Shown here in pieces: positions 14,378-21,784 of a stretch of 27,424 nucleotides of DNA. A program made the translations under genes and the position numbers. The stretch comes from a virus, in the IMG/VR virus record IMGVR_UViG_3300042731_005992, positions 1 through 27,424 of that record. The stretch is one strand, 5' to 3'. Position 1 is the stretch's first letter. Every line of letters starts with the position of its first letter. Under the pieces are notes generated by a model, which was given only the letters and a program-made list of their open reading frames with translations, was not told where the DNA came from and ran no database searches.

Positions 14378-15133
14378 ATGTTGAATATAATTGCAAATAA
14401 AGCACGTCGACAGTACTGGAGAGAATACAATCAAGGATTAATTAACTTTGAACGCAATATGTACAGGCGTATTTTTGCATCCCTAAAAAAACAATACCGG
14501 GCTGCCGCCAGGAATATAGAAGAAAACCAGCTAAATGAGATAGACTGGACTATTGATGACCATAACCCGGAAATGTATTTAATATATGTAGAAGAATTTC
14601 AGAGACTCGGGGCCGTGTATAATGAAGATGTACAGGACCGGGTAAATCAAAAAGCAGTTGATACGGTATTCTGGACCTTCTTTTTCGGATGGATAAGGCG
14701 GTATGCAGCCGAAAAAGTGGTACAAATAAGCCTGACTACAAAAAATATCCTGAAAAGATTAATAAAACTTGGTGAAGAAAACGGATTAAGCTACCGGGAA
14801 ATAGGAAAAGATATTCTGGAAAAAACGGAAATACTGACCATGTACCGGGCTGCTAAGATATCACGAACAGAAGTACACACCGGAACTAATACGGCAATAC
14901 ATGAATCAGTGCGGGCTTTGGGAACTATTGATGAGAAAGAATGGCTTGCAGCTATGGATATAAGGACACGGCAAGAACATATGGACGCAGATGGGGAACG
15001 GGTAGGCATGAATGAAATGTATATGATGACCGGGGAACCTATGCGGTACCCAGGGGATCCAGCCGGAAGTGCATGGAATGTAATACATTGCCGGTGTGCA
15101 GAACTTTTCCACACAAGGAGGTTGGTTGCATGA
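14378..15133 (+). CDS. Minor head protein, phage Mu gpF-like (PF04233)
   Basis: 251 aa. The Mu F C-terminal domain is clear: YRAAKISRTEVHTGTNTAIH (about 155-175), EWLAAMDIRTRQEHMDADGE, RYPGDPAGSAWNVIH and H237-C-R-C240. The N-terminal half is helical and basic. In Mu and SPP1-like phages this protein sits in the head near the portal and acts in head assembly or DNA ejection. It lies between portal and protease as expected. Its start has no adjacent Shine-Dalgarno and a promoter abuts it. The stop overlaps the protease start (ATGA at 15130). Confidence 0.9.
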   Translation: MLNIIANKARRQYWREYNQGLINFERNMYRRIFASLKKQYRAAARNIEENQLNEIDWTIDDHNPEMYLIYVEEFQRLGAVYNEDVQDRVNQKAVDTVFWTFFFGWIRRYAAEKVVQISLTTKNILKRLIKLGEENGLSYREIGKDILEKTEILTMYRAAKISRTEVHTGTNTAIHESVRALGTIDEKEWLAAMDIRTRQEHMDADGERVGMNEMYMMTGEPMRYPGDPAGSAWNVIHCRCAELFHTRRLVA

Positions 15134-16149
15134 GTGATTTAAGACAGATATTTATTCCTGTTGAGGATTTACCATATAGCGTGAAAGATGTAGCTTTAGC
15201 AGATTGTGAAATTAAAATACTTGAAGAGGGAATTGTAACTGGATATGCAGCAACTTTTCATAAAAAACCTGATTTGGGCGGGGACGTTATAGAACCAGGG
15301 GCTTTTCTTGAAACAATTAAAAATGGTGGTGTACATGGAAATGGTATAAAAGTTTTATGGCAACATCAGCATATGAAACCTATCGGGATTCCCTTGGAGA
15401 TGAAAGAGGACAAACGGGGATTATTTGTAAAAACACAATTGGGAATGGAAACGCAGGACGGCCACGATGCCTTTATTTGGGCAAAGATGGGCGCTATTGA
15501 CGGACATTCAATAGGTTATAAAATATATGATTTCAGAAGAAATGATGAAGACAAAAATAAAGTTAGTAGATATTTAAAAAAACTCGGATTATATGAATAT
15601 TCATTTGTTACCTTTGCCATGAATCCACGGGCAGGAATAACAAATGTTAAAACAGCTATAAAGACAGCAAAAACTGAGAGAGAACTTGAAAGAGCCTTGC
15701 GGGATGCAGGGTTGTCAAAATCGGAAGCTCAATACGTGGTTGCGCTTTGCAAACCTAAATTGAGACTGGCCGGTGAAGGAAACTTAAAGGATTTGCTGAA
15801 AACTATACAAAGTGTTAATGCAGACCTTCTATTAACACATATACTTAATTCTGCGGGAAGCGGAAAAGAGTATACATGGGAAGAAATGAAACCCTATGCA
15901 AATGAGCATTCATGCAGGTTGCAGGATCCAGGGAAATACAAAAAATTTCGTAGACAAAATAATGCAGCAACAGTAGATGGAAAACGGATTGATTTTATTT
16001 ATGGGATTTTAGCAGCTAACAAGTCAGAATTGCAGGCTATCAGATATCCGAAGGATATTTGGGAGGCTTCATCTGCACGGAGTCATTGCAAATCAAAAGG
16101 AGGTAATTTTGAACAGGCAAGCGGGAAGTTTGTTTGTAATTTAGAATAA
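15130..16149 (+). CDS. Prohead protease (HK97 family, peptidase S78) with C-terminal extension
   Basis: 339 aa from ATG 15130, chosen for the AAGGAGG at 15115-15121 with 8-nt spacing. A longer in-frame reading from 15073 would run inside the Mu F gene. The protease domain covers about 30-190: GYAATFHKKPDLGGDVIEPG, catalytic-type H79 in LWQHQH, S127 in DGHSIGY, and LYEYSFVTFAMNPRAGI. It matures the capsid by cutting the scaffold domain. The last ~90 residues form a separate domain (ANEHSCRLQDPGKYKKFRR, GKRIDFIYGIL, IRYPKDIWEASSARSHCKS), a module I associate with phage head proteins. Its role is unknown. Confidence 0.9.
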   Translation: MSDLRQIFIPVEDLPYSVKDVALADCEIKILEEGIVTGYAATFHKKPDLGGDVIEPGAFLETIKNGGVHGNGIKVLWQHQHMKPIGIPLEMKEDKRGLFVKTQLGMETQDGHDAFIWAKMGAIDGHSIGYKIYDFRRNDEDKNKVSRYLKKLGLYEYSFVTFAMNPRAGITNVKTAIKTAKTERELERALRDAGLSKSEAQYVVALCKPKLRLAGEGNLKDLLKTIQSVNADLLLTHILNSAGSGKEYTWEEMKPYANEHSCRLQDPGKYKKFRRQNNAATVDGKRIDFIYGILAANKSELQAIRYPKDIWEASSARSHCKSKGGNFEQASGKFVCNLE

Positions 16150-16168
16150 CAGAAAGGAAAACTCATTT

Positions 16169-17587
16169 ATGAGTGATACTATATTTACAGATCAAGAAGT
16201 TAATGATCTTATAAATAATTCTGATGAGAAAGAAGTTGTCAAAGCTGTAGTACGGGAATTGAAGCGGTTTGGTGATAATACGAAAGCAACCTATACCGGT
16301 TTAAGAGAAGATGTGAAAAAATTGCAGGATAAGATTGACCGGGATGGAACTGATAATGATACACAGCTTAAAAAGTTTATCGAGGACATCACAGTCAAAC
16401 AGACAGCACTTGACAAGCAATCAGCCGAGTTTGTTGAAGCAACAAAGAAACGGCTTGATGAATTCGAAGCTTATATTCAGCAACATGGAAAAGCTGTTGG
16501 TCAGAATTCAGAGCAGGATGAAAAACTGATTAAACAGTTTTATCTTGAATGTTTATCAGCCAGGAATCAGGACACCAAATTTCAGACTATGCAAAATTTC
16601 GAATACAATAAAGAAGCCGTTGAGGAATATAAAAAAGCGTTTGAAATCTACCTGAGAACTCCTGATAAAAGATTCAACACAATGAGTGATTCAATTAAGG
16701 CCCTTACAGTTGGAATGGACCCGCATGGAGGATATACAGTAACCCCTACGATGTCAAACCGGATGCTTCAAAGAATGTTTGAGATGGATCCAATTCGGCA
16801 GCTTGCTAATATCGAAACTATTTCAACCAGCGATGCATACGAAATACTTGTATCTTGGGGTGATTTTGGATTTGGATGGGTAGGTGAAACTGAAAGTCGG
16901 TCAGAGACCGAACACGGCGATTTGAAAAAAATTCGAATACCGGTTCATGAGATGTATGCAAATCCTTTTGCAACACAAATACTTGTTGAGGATTCAGGGA
17001 TTAACATTGAAAATTGGATTGGTGACCGGGTAGCAGATAGATTCGCACGTGGCGAAGGTGCTGCTTTTGTTTCTGGAAACGGGATTAAGAGGCCTCGTGG
17101 TTTTCTTACTTATCCCAATTATACCACAGCAGGGACAGATCAGTTTGGAGCTATTGAACGGATAGCTATGGGTGCTGCTGCTGCTGTTACGGCAGACGGC
17201 TATATTGACGTTAAGTTTTCGATGCTTGAGGAATTAATAGAAGCCGGCACATGGTTAATGAATCGCACAACCCTGCGTGATACCTTGAAACTTACCACTG
17301 GGACCGGTGAATATATTTGGAGTCCCGGGCTTGCTGCTGATCAGTATAGTACTATTCTGAACCGGCCAGTTCGTATGTCAACATCTATGCCTGCTGTTGC
17401 TGCAAATGCTCTTGCGGTAGTATATGCAGATTTTAGACGGGCTTATACGATTGTTGATAGACTGGGTATATCAGTAATTCGGGACCCGCTTACAAATAAA
17501 CCGTTTATTGAGTTTTATACTCGAAAACGTGTGGGCGGGGACATTACAGATTTCCAGGCTATGAAAATTGGTATCATAAGTACTTAA
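16169..17587 (+). CDS. Major capsid protein (HK97 fold, PF05065)
   Basis: 472 aa behind AGAAAGGAAA. Residues 1 to about 165 are a helical, charged delta-type scaffold region (coiled coil around REDVKKLQDKIDRD and VEATKKRLDEFEAYIQQHG), expected to be removed by the upstream protease. The HK97 core starts near DPHGGYTVTP (about 186-195) and shows DAYEILVSWGDFGFGWVGE, HEMYANPFATQILVEDSG, WIGDRVADRFARGEGAAFV, WLMNRTTLRDTLKL and the final FTRK-like EFYTRKRVGGDITDFQAMK. The cleavage site probably lies near 160-185. Complete. Confidence 0.95.
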   Translation: MSDTIFTDQEVNDLINNSDEKEVVKAVVRELKRFGDNTKATYTGLREDVKKLQDKIDRDGTDNDTQLKKFIEDITVKQTALDKQSAEFVEATKKRLDEFEAYIQQHGKAVGQNSEQDEKLIKQFYLECLSARNQDTKFQTMQNFEYNKEAVEEYKKAFEIYLRTPDKRFNTMSDSIKALTVGMDPHGGYTVTPTMSNRMLQRMFEMDPIRQLANIETISTSDAYEILVSWGDFGFGWVGETESRSETEHGDLKKIRIPVHEMYANPFATQILVEDSGINIENWIGDRVADRFARGEGAAFVSGNGIKRPRGFLTYPNYTTAGTDQFGAIERIAMGAAAAVTADGYIDVKFSMLEELIEAGTWLMNRTTLRDTLKLTTGTGEYIWSPGLAADQYSTILNRPVRMSTSMPAVAANALAVVYADFRRAYTIVDRLGISVIRDPLTNKPFIEFYTRKRVGGDITDFQAMKIGIIST

Positions 17588-17598
17588 GGGAGGTAGAG

Positions 17599-18102
17599 AT
17601 GAAAAGAGATATATATTCAAATTTTAGATTTTTACAGGCATTACCTCCGTTGATTTATCATAGCGGTACTTTTCCGGCAGGTGGTGAAATATCAGGACCG
17701 TCTATTGATACCCAGGGATTTGAAGGACTTACCTTTGCAATCGAAACCGGAGATGTAGATGTATCACAGGCTACCAGTCTTGTTGTAATCAGGATGATGC
17801 ACGCAGAAGATTCAGGAGTAGGACCATCCACTTACATCAATGTGAGTGCAGAGGATATCATACATAGTGCTTATTCATTTGGAGATGCTTTAACATCCGG
17901 GATTGTGTTCGATTTTTCTATATCCGGTACATCGGTTGCGGACTTGGAATCTACAACATTTTATGTTGGCTATATTGGAACACAACGATATGTGAAACTT
18001 TTCGTTGAATCACATGGAACTGCGGATGCTGGATCAACATACATTGGAGCCACAGCCATACTCGGATACCCCAACAATTGGCCCGTTACTGAACCAGGTT
18101 AA
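17599..18102 (+). CDS. Probable capsid decoration or head structural protein
   Basis: 167 aa with GGGAGG (17588-17593) 5 nt before ATG. The protein is beta-rich with segments IDTQGFEGLTFAIETGD, TTFYVGYIGTQRYVKLFVE and a C-terminal YIGATAILGYPNNWPV. This pattern (GF...VGYIG.QRYVKL...A.LG.P...PV) is one I associate with small proteins encoded just after HK97 capsid genes. Position and predicted beta-sandwich suggest capsid decoration. No cement-protein activity is shown by sequence alone. Confidence 0.7.
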   Translation: MKRDIYSNFRFLQALPPLIYHSGTFPAGGEISGPSIDTQGFEGLTFAIETGDVDVSQATSLVVIRMMHAEDSGVGPSTYINVSAEDIIHSAYSFGDALTSGIVFDFSISGTSVADLESTTFYVGYIGTQRYVKLFVESHGTADAGSTYIGATAILGYPNNWPVTEPG

Positions 18103-18114
18103 GTGAGGTGATGT

Positions 18115-18675
18115 ATGGCAGAAACAAGTAGTAATTATCAAACAAAAATTGGTATAGAAAAAGAGGCTGAAAGATTTTTCATGCGAGAAGATGGATATTT
18201 CAACTTTTTTGATGAAGAATTTCCAGGCGGAATATTACGATCACTCGCACAACAAACAAAAGTATATACGATTACAAATTATTCAACAGCAGGAACTACA
18301 TTGTCTGATCATGGAGGAAGTGCACCTCCTGTATTGCCGTCCGGTTATGGAACAATCAGAATAGAAGCGAGTGATGCCGGTACAAATCTTTCAGCACGAT
18401 TGGCAAGTGCTTATTCAGGACAAGAACTTAATCTTGTACTAATGGCCGGATCAGTTGCATCTGTGATTATATACTGTTCTGGACATGCATCCGGCATATC
18501 CGGGGTGAATGTAATTGGGTTACATCATTCGGCAGGCGCATCTGCATTATCATCAATCAGCATGAGACAATCAGCGGGAAGTTTTGCGAGAGTGAAACTA
18601 AGAGCATTAGATTCAGGCGATTGGGCTGTTGTAGAAATTGACTCCGTTGATAATGTAACTGAAAGAAGAGCATAA
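18115..18675 (+). CDS. Probable capsid-associated structural protein
   Basis: 186 aa, ATG 18115 after GTGAGGTG (18103-18110). A short charged N-terminal helix (GIEKEAERFFMREDGYFNFF) precedes a Ser/Ala/Gly-rich beta domain (QELNLVLMAGSVASVIIYC; SAGASALSSISMRQSAGSFA; GDWAVVEIDSV). It looks like a small surface or decoration protein of the virion. The gene is followed at once by a GC-rich hairpin, so it may close the highly expressed capsid section of the operon. Family not recognised. Confidence 0.62.
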   Translation: MAETSSNYQTKIGIEKEAERFFMREDGYFNFFDEEFPGGILRSLAQQTKVYTITNYSTAGTTLSDHGGSAPPVLPSGYGTIRIEASDAGTNLSARLASAYSGQELNLVLMAGSVASVIIYCSGHASGISGVNVIGLHHSAGASALSSISMRQSAGSFARVKLRALDSGDWAVVEIDSVDNVTERRA

Positions 18676-18678
18676 TTA

Positions 18679-18698
18679 AGGGGCCCCAGAGGGCCCCT
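18679..18698 (+). terminator. Short GC-rich hairpin after the capsid genes (attenuator or weak terminator)
   Basis: AGGGGCCC (18679-18686) pairs with GGGCCCCT (18691-18698) around a CAGA loop, a perfect 8-bp stem almost wholly G:C. It is followed by ATTTGG, not a full U-tract, and the next ribosome site starts 5 nt later. Best read as a partial terminator or mRNA 3'-end stabiliser that lowers expression of neck and tail genes relative to capsid genes. Confidence 0.7.
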
Positions 18699-18712
18699 AT
18701 TTGGAGGGCTAT

Positions 18713-18922
18713 ATGAAAATTGAAATGTTAACAAGTAAACCAGTTGCCCCGGACGGAATAAATATACAGTTATGGGGTAAAGGAAGTACACACGAAGTAA
18801 AAAAAGAATTAGGAGAAATGTTGGTCAAGGCAAAAATTGCGAAAAAAATAAGTAATCCAGTGGTGCAAACAGAAGAAATAAAAGAAGTGAAAGAAGAAAA
18901 GAAAAAGGCGAAGAAAAAATAA
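18713..18922 (+). CDS. Small head/neck-region protein with lysine-rich tail
   Basis: 69 aa from ATG 18713, preferred over the in-frame TTG 18701 because GGAGGG (18703-18708) is 4 nt upstream. The N-terminal part (EMLTSKPVAPDGINIQLW; GSTHEVKKELGEMLVKAKIA) resembles small proteins found between capsid and connector genes in HK97-type phages. The last 20 residues are almost only Lys and Glu (EVKEEKKKAKKK). The stop abuts the connector start. Function unknown. Confidence 0.62.
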   Translation: MKIEMLTSKPVAPDGINIQLWGKGSTHEVKKELGEMLVKAKIAKKISNPVVQTEEIKEVKEEKKKAKKK

Positions 18923-19519
18923 ATGATAAATCAACCTATTCTTGACATTAAAGGCAATCGCAAAATCAAGATTATAACAGAGCCATCTATCGAACCGGTT
19001 ACTGTGGCAGAAATAAAAGAATTTGCCAGGATAGATCATAGTTATGAGGATACGCTTATTTCCGGGTTTATTGTAGCTGCACGTAAACAGGTTGAGCGGT
19101 ATATGTCAAAAAAATTGATTGAGCAGACGATCCGGTTGACTATGGATGAATGGAATTCTTATATAATTGAATTGCCTTATCCCCCTTTAATTTCAGTAAC
19201 AGGTGTGTATTATGTATATGAAGATGATACAACAGAGGAATATGATTCTGACAACTATTATGTCGACGCAAATACAATTCCGGGAAGATTGTGTATAAAA
19301 GATGGACAAAGTCCGCCCATAAACGATGACAGGATATATGGAGGTTATCGAATTGATTATAAAGCCGGCTTCGGAAATAGCAGGGATGATATCTCGGATA
19401 ATGTGAAATCAGCAATCATGGTATGGGCTACAGATCTATATGAAGGCCGGGCAGATATCAAATCAGCACCACAGCGTGTGCGGGCATTGCTTATGCCGGA
19501 TTGGAACTTGAAACGATGA
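18923..19519 (+). CDS. Head-tail connector, HK97 gp6-like (PF05135)
   Basis: 198 aa. Hallmarks of the gp6/adaptor family: N-terminal EPVTVAEIKEFARIDHSYED, LISGFIVAARKQVERYMSKK, the beta part IIELPYPPLISVTGVYYV, RIDYKAGFG, then helices DNVKSAIMVWATDLYEGR and APQRVRALLMP. Such proteins form the ring under the portal. ATG 18923 directly follows the previous stop with only a weak ribosome site, so coupling is likely. Ends in an ATGA overlap with the head closure gene. Confidence 0.88.
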   Translation: MINQPILDIKGNRKIKIITEPSIEPVTVAEIKEFARIDHSYEDTLISGFIVAARKQVERYMSKKLIEQTIRLTMDEWNSYIIELPYPPLISVTGVYYVYEDDTTEEYDSDNYYVDANTIPGRLCIKDGQSPPINDDRIYGGYRIDYKAGFGNSRDDISDNVKSAIMVWATDLYEGRADIKSAPQRVRALLMPDWNLKR

Positions 19520-19953
19520 CATACATGGCCCCGAAACTTAAAAATAGAGTTCAATTTCAACAAGGTGTTGATACCCCAAACAATAATGGCGGTTTTGACC
19601 GAAGTTACACGGAATTGACATCATGTTGGGCAGAGGTAAAGAATGTTTCAAAATATATTGAAGCTGTAAGAAATGAGCAGATAAAAGATGAATATACCCT
19701 GGAAATTGTAGTAAGGAAATCATCTGTTGATAGATTGGGAACTGCGTTTAGTTCTGCGTTTTCAGGAGCATTTAATTCAATCCCGGATATTAACCCGATC
19801 AAGAGTGATTGGTATTGTTTCATAGAAGCCGGGGAAAGTTATAAAGGCCGATTATTCCGGGTGGCCGGAACTAAACTGGATGAACGGAATAGCGAATACC
19901 TGGTAATCCGATTAAGAGAAGTTGAAGAACATGGAACCGGAGGGAATGAATGA
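19516..19953 (+). CDS. Head closure / head-tail joining protein (SPP1 gp16-like)
   Basis: 145 aa from ATG 19516 (ATGA overlap). I prefer this over TTG 19501 further inside the connector gene. The start MTYMAPKLKNRVQFQQG, FDRSYTELTSCWAEVKNVSK, EYTLEIVVRKSS and GRLFRVAGTKLDERNSEYLVI match the head-tail joining family that seals the connector after packaging. A repeated insert GTAFSSAFSGAFNS near residues 77-90 is unusual for the fold and recurs as GAFSGAFSTAF in the tail-terminator-like protein. Stop overlaps the next start. Confidence 0.85.
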   Translation: MTYMAPKLKNRVQFQQGVDTPNNNGGFDRSYTELTSCWAEVKNVSKYIEAVRNEQIKDEYTLEIVVRKSSVDRLGTAFSSAFSGAFNSIPDINPIKSDWYCFIEAGESYKGRLFRVAGTKLDERNSEYLVIRLREVEEHGTGGNE

Positions 19954-20396
19954 TAGGTGTTGAAGTTAAAGGGTTAAATGAAACAAATCGGAAAATAAGC
20001 ATGATGCGTCGTATCATCCCGGATGAAGCAACAAAGGGACTTTTTGACGTGGCTATTGAGATACGGAATAATGCGATTGTAAGTATGCAAAATACAGTTA
20101 GAAGAAGTGACCGGGTATATACAAGGGGAACTGTAAGACACAGGCCGTCAGCCCCTGGCTGGCCCCCTGCTATAGACAGAGGCGATCTTGTTGGTTCACT
20201 CATTCCGGAAATATTATCGGATGGAACTGTAATTATGGGATCGAGAATCACAACACCACCTTATCCAGAATTCCTGGAAAAAGGAACTCGGAAAATGGCA
20301 GCCAGACCGTGGATGGATCCGGCGATTGATACGGTAGAGGAAGATATTGAGAATGGTGTAATGAATCGAATAATTGGAGGGATTGAGCGGTTATGA
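19950..20396 (+). CDS. Neck/tail completion protein, HK97 gp10-like (PF04883)
   Basis: 148 aa at an ATGA junction. Typical family blocks: GVEVKGLNETNRKISMM, AIEIRNNAIVSMQ, and the C-terminal PPYPEFLEKGTRKMAARPW followed by MDPAID, the segment most diagnostic of this family. It is expected to act at the head-tail interface or in tail completion. The neighbours (head closure upstream, tail-terminator-like downstream) fit. Stop overlaps the next ATG at 20393. Confidence 0.87.
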   Translation: MIGVEVKGLNETNRKISMMRRIIPDEATKGLFDVAIEIRNNAIVSMQNTVRRSDRVYTRGTVRHRPSAPGWPPAIDRGDLVGSLIPEILSDGTVIMGSRITTPPYPEFLEKGTRKMAARPWMDPAIDTVEEDIENGVMNRIIGGIERL

Positions 20397-20716
20397 AAAA
20401 TGAAGAAAGACTAATTGATTGTTTAAATAAACTTTTTCAGATAAGACCAATTACATATGGCGAATGGAATAAGTTAATAAGGTTTCCTGATAAAGAAGAT
20501 GATTTATTAAATCTTGAAAAGGAATATCCTGAATTAGGTCTTGCAGGGGAAAATAATAAAAGTATATCTCTCATTTCAATAATGGCTACTATTACAGATT
20601 TTTTGTGTAAAAAAAGGTTTGCTGTGATTATTGACAGTGATGAAGAAACAAATATACCACTTAAAAATAGAGTTATCAAAGGAGTATCTCTTGTAGATTT
20701 TAGGAGCGAAAAGTGA
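20393..20716 (+). CDS. AT-rich hypothetical protein inserted in the neck gene cluster
   Basis: 107 aa, ATGA junction upstream and GTGA junction downstream. No CCGG site, AGA for Arg, and strong A/T third positions, all unlike both flanking genes. Helical N-terminal part (RLIDCLNKLFQIRPITYGEW), then SLISIMATITDFLCKKRF and a VIIDSD segment. It separates two genes that usually adjoin, so it may be a moron-like insertion that kept operon coupling. Function not known. Confidence 0.58.
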   Translation: MKNEERLIDCLNKLFQIRPITYGEWNKLIRFPDKEDDLLNLEKEYPELGLAGENNKSISLISIMATITDFLCKKRFAVIIDSDEETNIPLKNRVIKGVSLVDFRSEK

Positions 20717-21390
20717 GAATAGGCTATCTTGCTACATTATTAAGAGCAGGTGAAACAACGTTCGGAAACTACGTTGCCGGGGCTGCGGAACTTGAAACTG
20801 CTATACGGGGTACTCTTAATTTTGATAGCGCTTTTGTCATTCCTCTTATTGACCGGGCAGACCGGAATCAATATTCCGGGTCTATCAATCAGGTATTGAC
20901 AGAACGGTTTGGCATAGTTGTCGCATTAAGAAATGACTCGACAGACAAGGATAGACTTGGTATAATAGCATATGATAGGCTGCATAATATAAGAAATGAA
21001 TTGTTTGGGGTTTTTCTTAATAAATCCATTTCGGAAGCAGAATCAGTCATATATTATGTAGGCGGTTCTTTGAAAGCAATCAATAATGGGTATATATGGT
21101 ATCAATTTGAATTTGAGTACAAAGCAATATTAGGAGATGAAGGATTGCAAACATTTGAGGTTGATGACACGGAAGTACCTACAAGCTTTGATACGATATA
21201 TGCTAATTACATATTAGCCCCGAGTGCTGAATTACCACATACAGGTGATTTGCCGTTGCCTGATGGATTTCCGGATGTAGCTATACCGGACATGGCACAA
21301 TGGATTGATTTGACCGATGATCCAAGAGCCGGGGCATTTAGTGGCGCTTTTTCGACAGCGTTTGATATATATGATGAGGACAGGAGGTAA
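20713..21390 (+). CDS. Tail terminator-like protein (Gp37-type)
   Basis: 225 aa. Starts at GTG 20713, supported by AGGAG (20702-20706) and a GTGA overlap with the previous stop. The core shows RFGIVVALRNDSTDKDRLG, AYDRLHNIRNELFGVFL and VIYYVGGSLKAINNGYIWYQ, the pattern of Gp37-type tail terminators, which cap the growing tail and join it to the head. A C-terminal extension (about 155-225) is Pro/Asp-rich and ends with GAFSGAFSTAF and DIYDEDRR, echoing the insert in the head closure protein. Confidence 0.75.
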   Translation: MRIGYLATLLRAGETTFGNYVAGAAELETAIRGTLNFDSAFVIPLIDRADRNQYSGSINQVLTERFGIVVALRNDSTDKDRLGIIAYDRLHNIRNELFGVFLNKSISEAESVIYYVGGSLKAINNGYIWYQFEFEYKAILGDEGLQTFEVDDTEVPTSFDTIYANYILAPSAELPHTGDLPLPDGFPDVAIPDMAQWIDLTDDPRAGAFSGAFSTAFDIYDEDRR

Positions 21391-21392
21391 TT

Positions 21393-21551
21393 ATGATTAT
21401 AAAAAAAATAATTGAAAAAATATTTTGGAGGAAAAAAATACAAAATGAAATTTTAAAAGAATTAAAATTATTAAATACCAATTTTGAAAAAATAATTAAT
21501 TGTATAGATCGTGCGGGAGGAACGGGAGAATATAGAATTAAAACTATGTAA
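21393..21551 (+). CDS. Small helical hypothetical protein
   Basis: 52-aa ORF with a strong CAGGAGG site (21381-21387) before ATG 21393, 2 nt after the previous stop. It is Lys/Ile/Asn-rich: an N-terminal amphipathic helix (MIIKKIIEKIFWRKK) that could touch membrane, then NEILKELKLLNTNFEKII and a GGTGEYRIK end. Very AT-rich, no CCGG. It sits between tail terminator and DUF2635 genes. A strong ribosome site argues it is translated. Function unknown. Confidence 0.58.
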   Translation: MIIKKIIEKIFWRKKIQNEILKELKLLNTNFEKIINCIDRAGGTGEYRIKTM

Positions 21552-21562
21552 TTGGAGGTAAT

Positions 21563-21784
21563 ATGAAAGAAATTGAAGTAAAGCCACAACCTGGATTAAT
21601 TGTACGGATTCCTAATACCAAACAGGCATTGCCAGAAAATAAATTTTCACGGGTGCCTTATAGCAGGTATTGGAGACGGCAAATAATGCAAGGTGCGGTA
21701 ATTCAGAAAGAAGAAACCGGGGTAAAATTACATGAGCCGGTATATGAAAATAAGGAATTTAAACCGGGAGGTAAAAAGAAATGA
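21563..21784 (+). CDS. DUF2635 family protein (Mu-type tail cluster)
   Basis: 73 aa, TTGGAGG site before ATG 21563. The DUF2635 pattern is plain: PQPGLIVRIPNTKQALPE, then YWRRQIMQGAVI and a basic Pro/Gly tail. In Mu-like phages this small protein is encoded immediately before the tail sheath gene, as here. Its job is not known. Its presence marks the switch from HK97-type neck genes to a Mu-type contractile tail. Stop overlaps the sheath start (ATGA at 21781). Confidence 0.85.
   Translation: MKEIEVKPQPGLIVRIPNTKQALPENKFSRVPYSRYWRRQIMQGAVIQKEETGVKLHEPVYENKEFKPGGKKK

Noticed and set aside
15073-15132. Longer protease reading from 15073
   Set aside because: It would overlap the Mu F-like gene by 61 nt, and the clear AAGGAGG belongs to ATG 15130.
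16335-16529. 64-aa + strand ORF inside the capsid gene
   Set aside because: It lies in another frame of the scaffold region of the major capsid gene, with no ribosome site. The capsid frame is certain.
18941-18970. CTTGACATT at the start of the connector gene as a promoter
   Set aside because: No -10-like hexamer lies 16-18 bp downstream. It encodes conserved codons.
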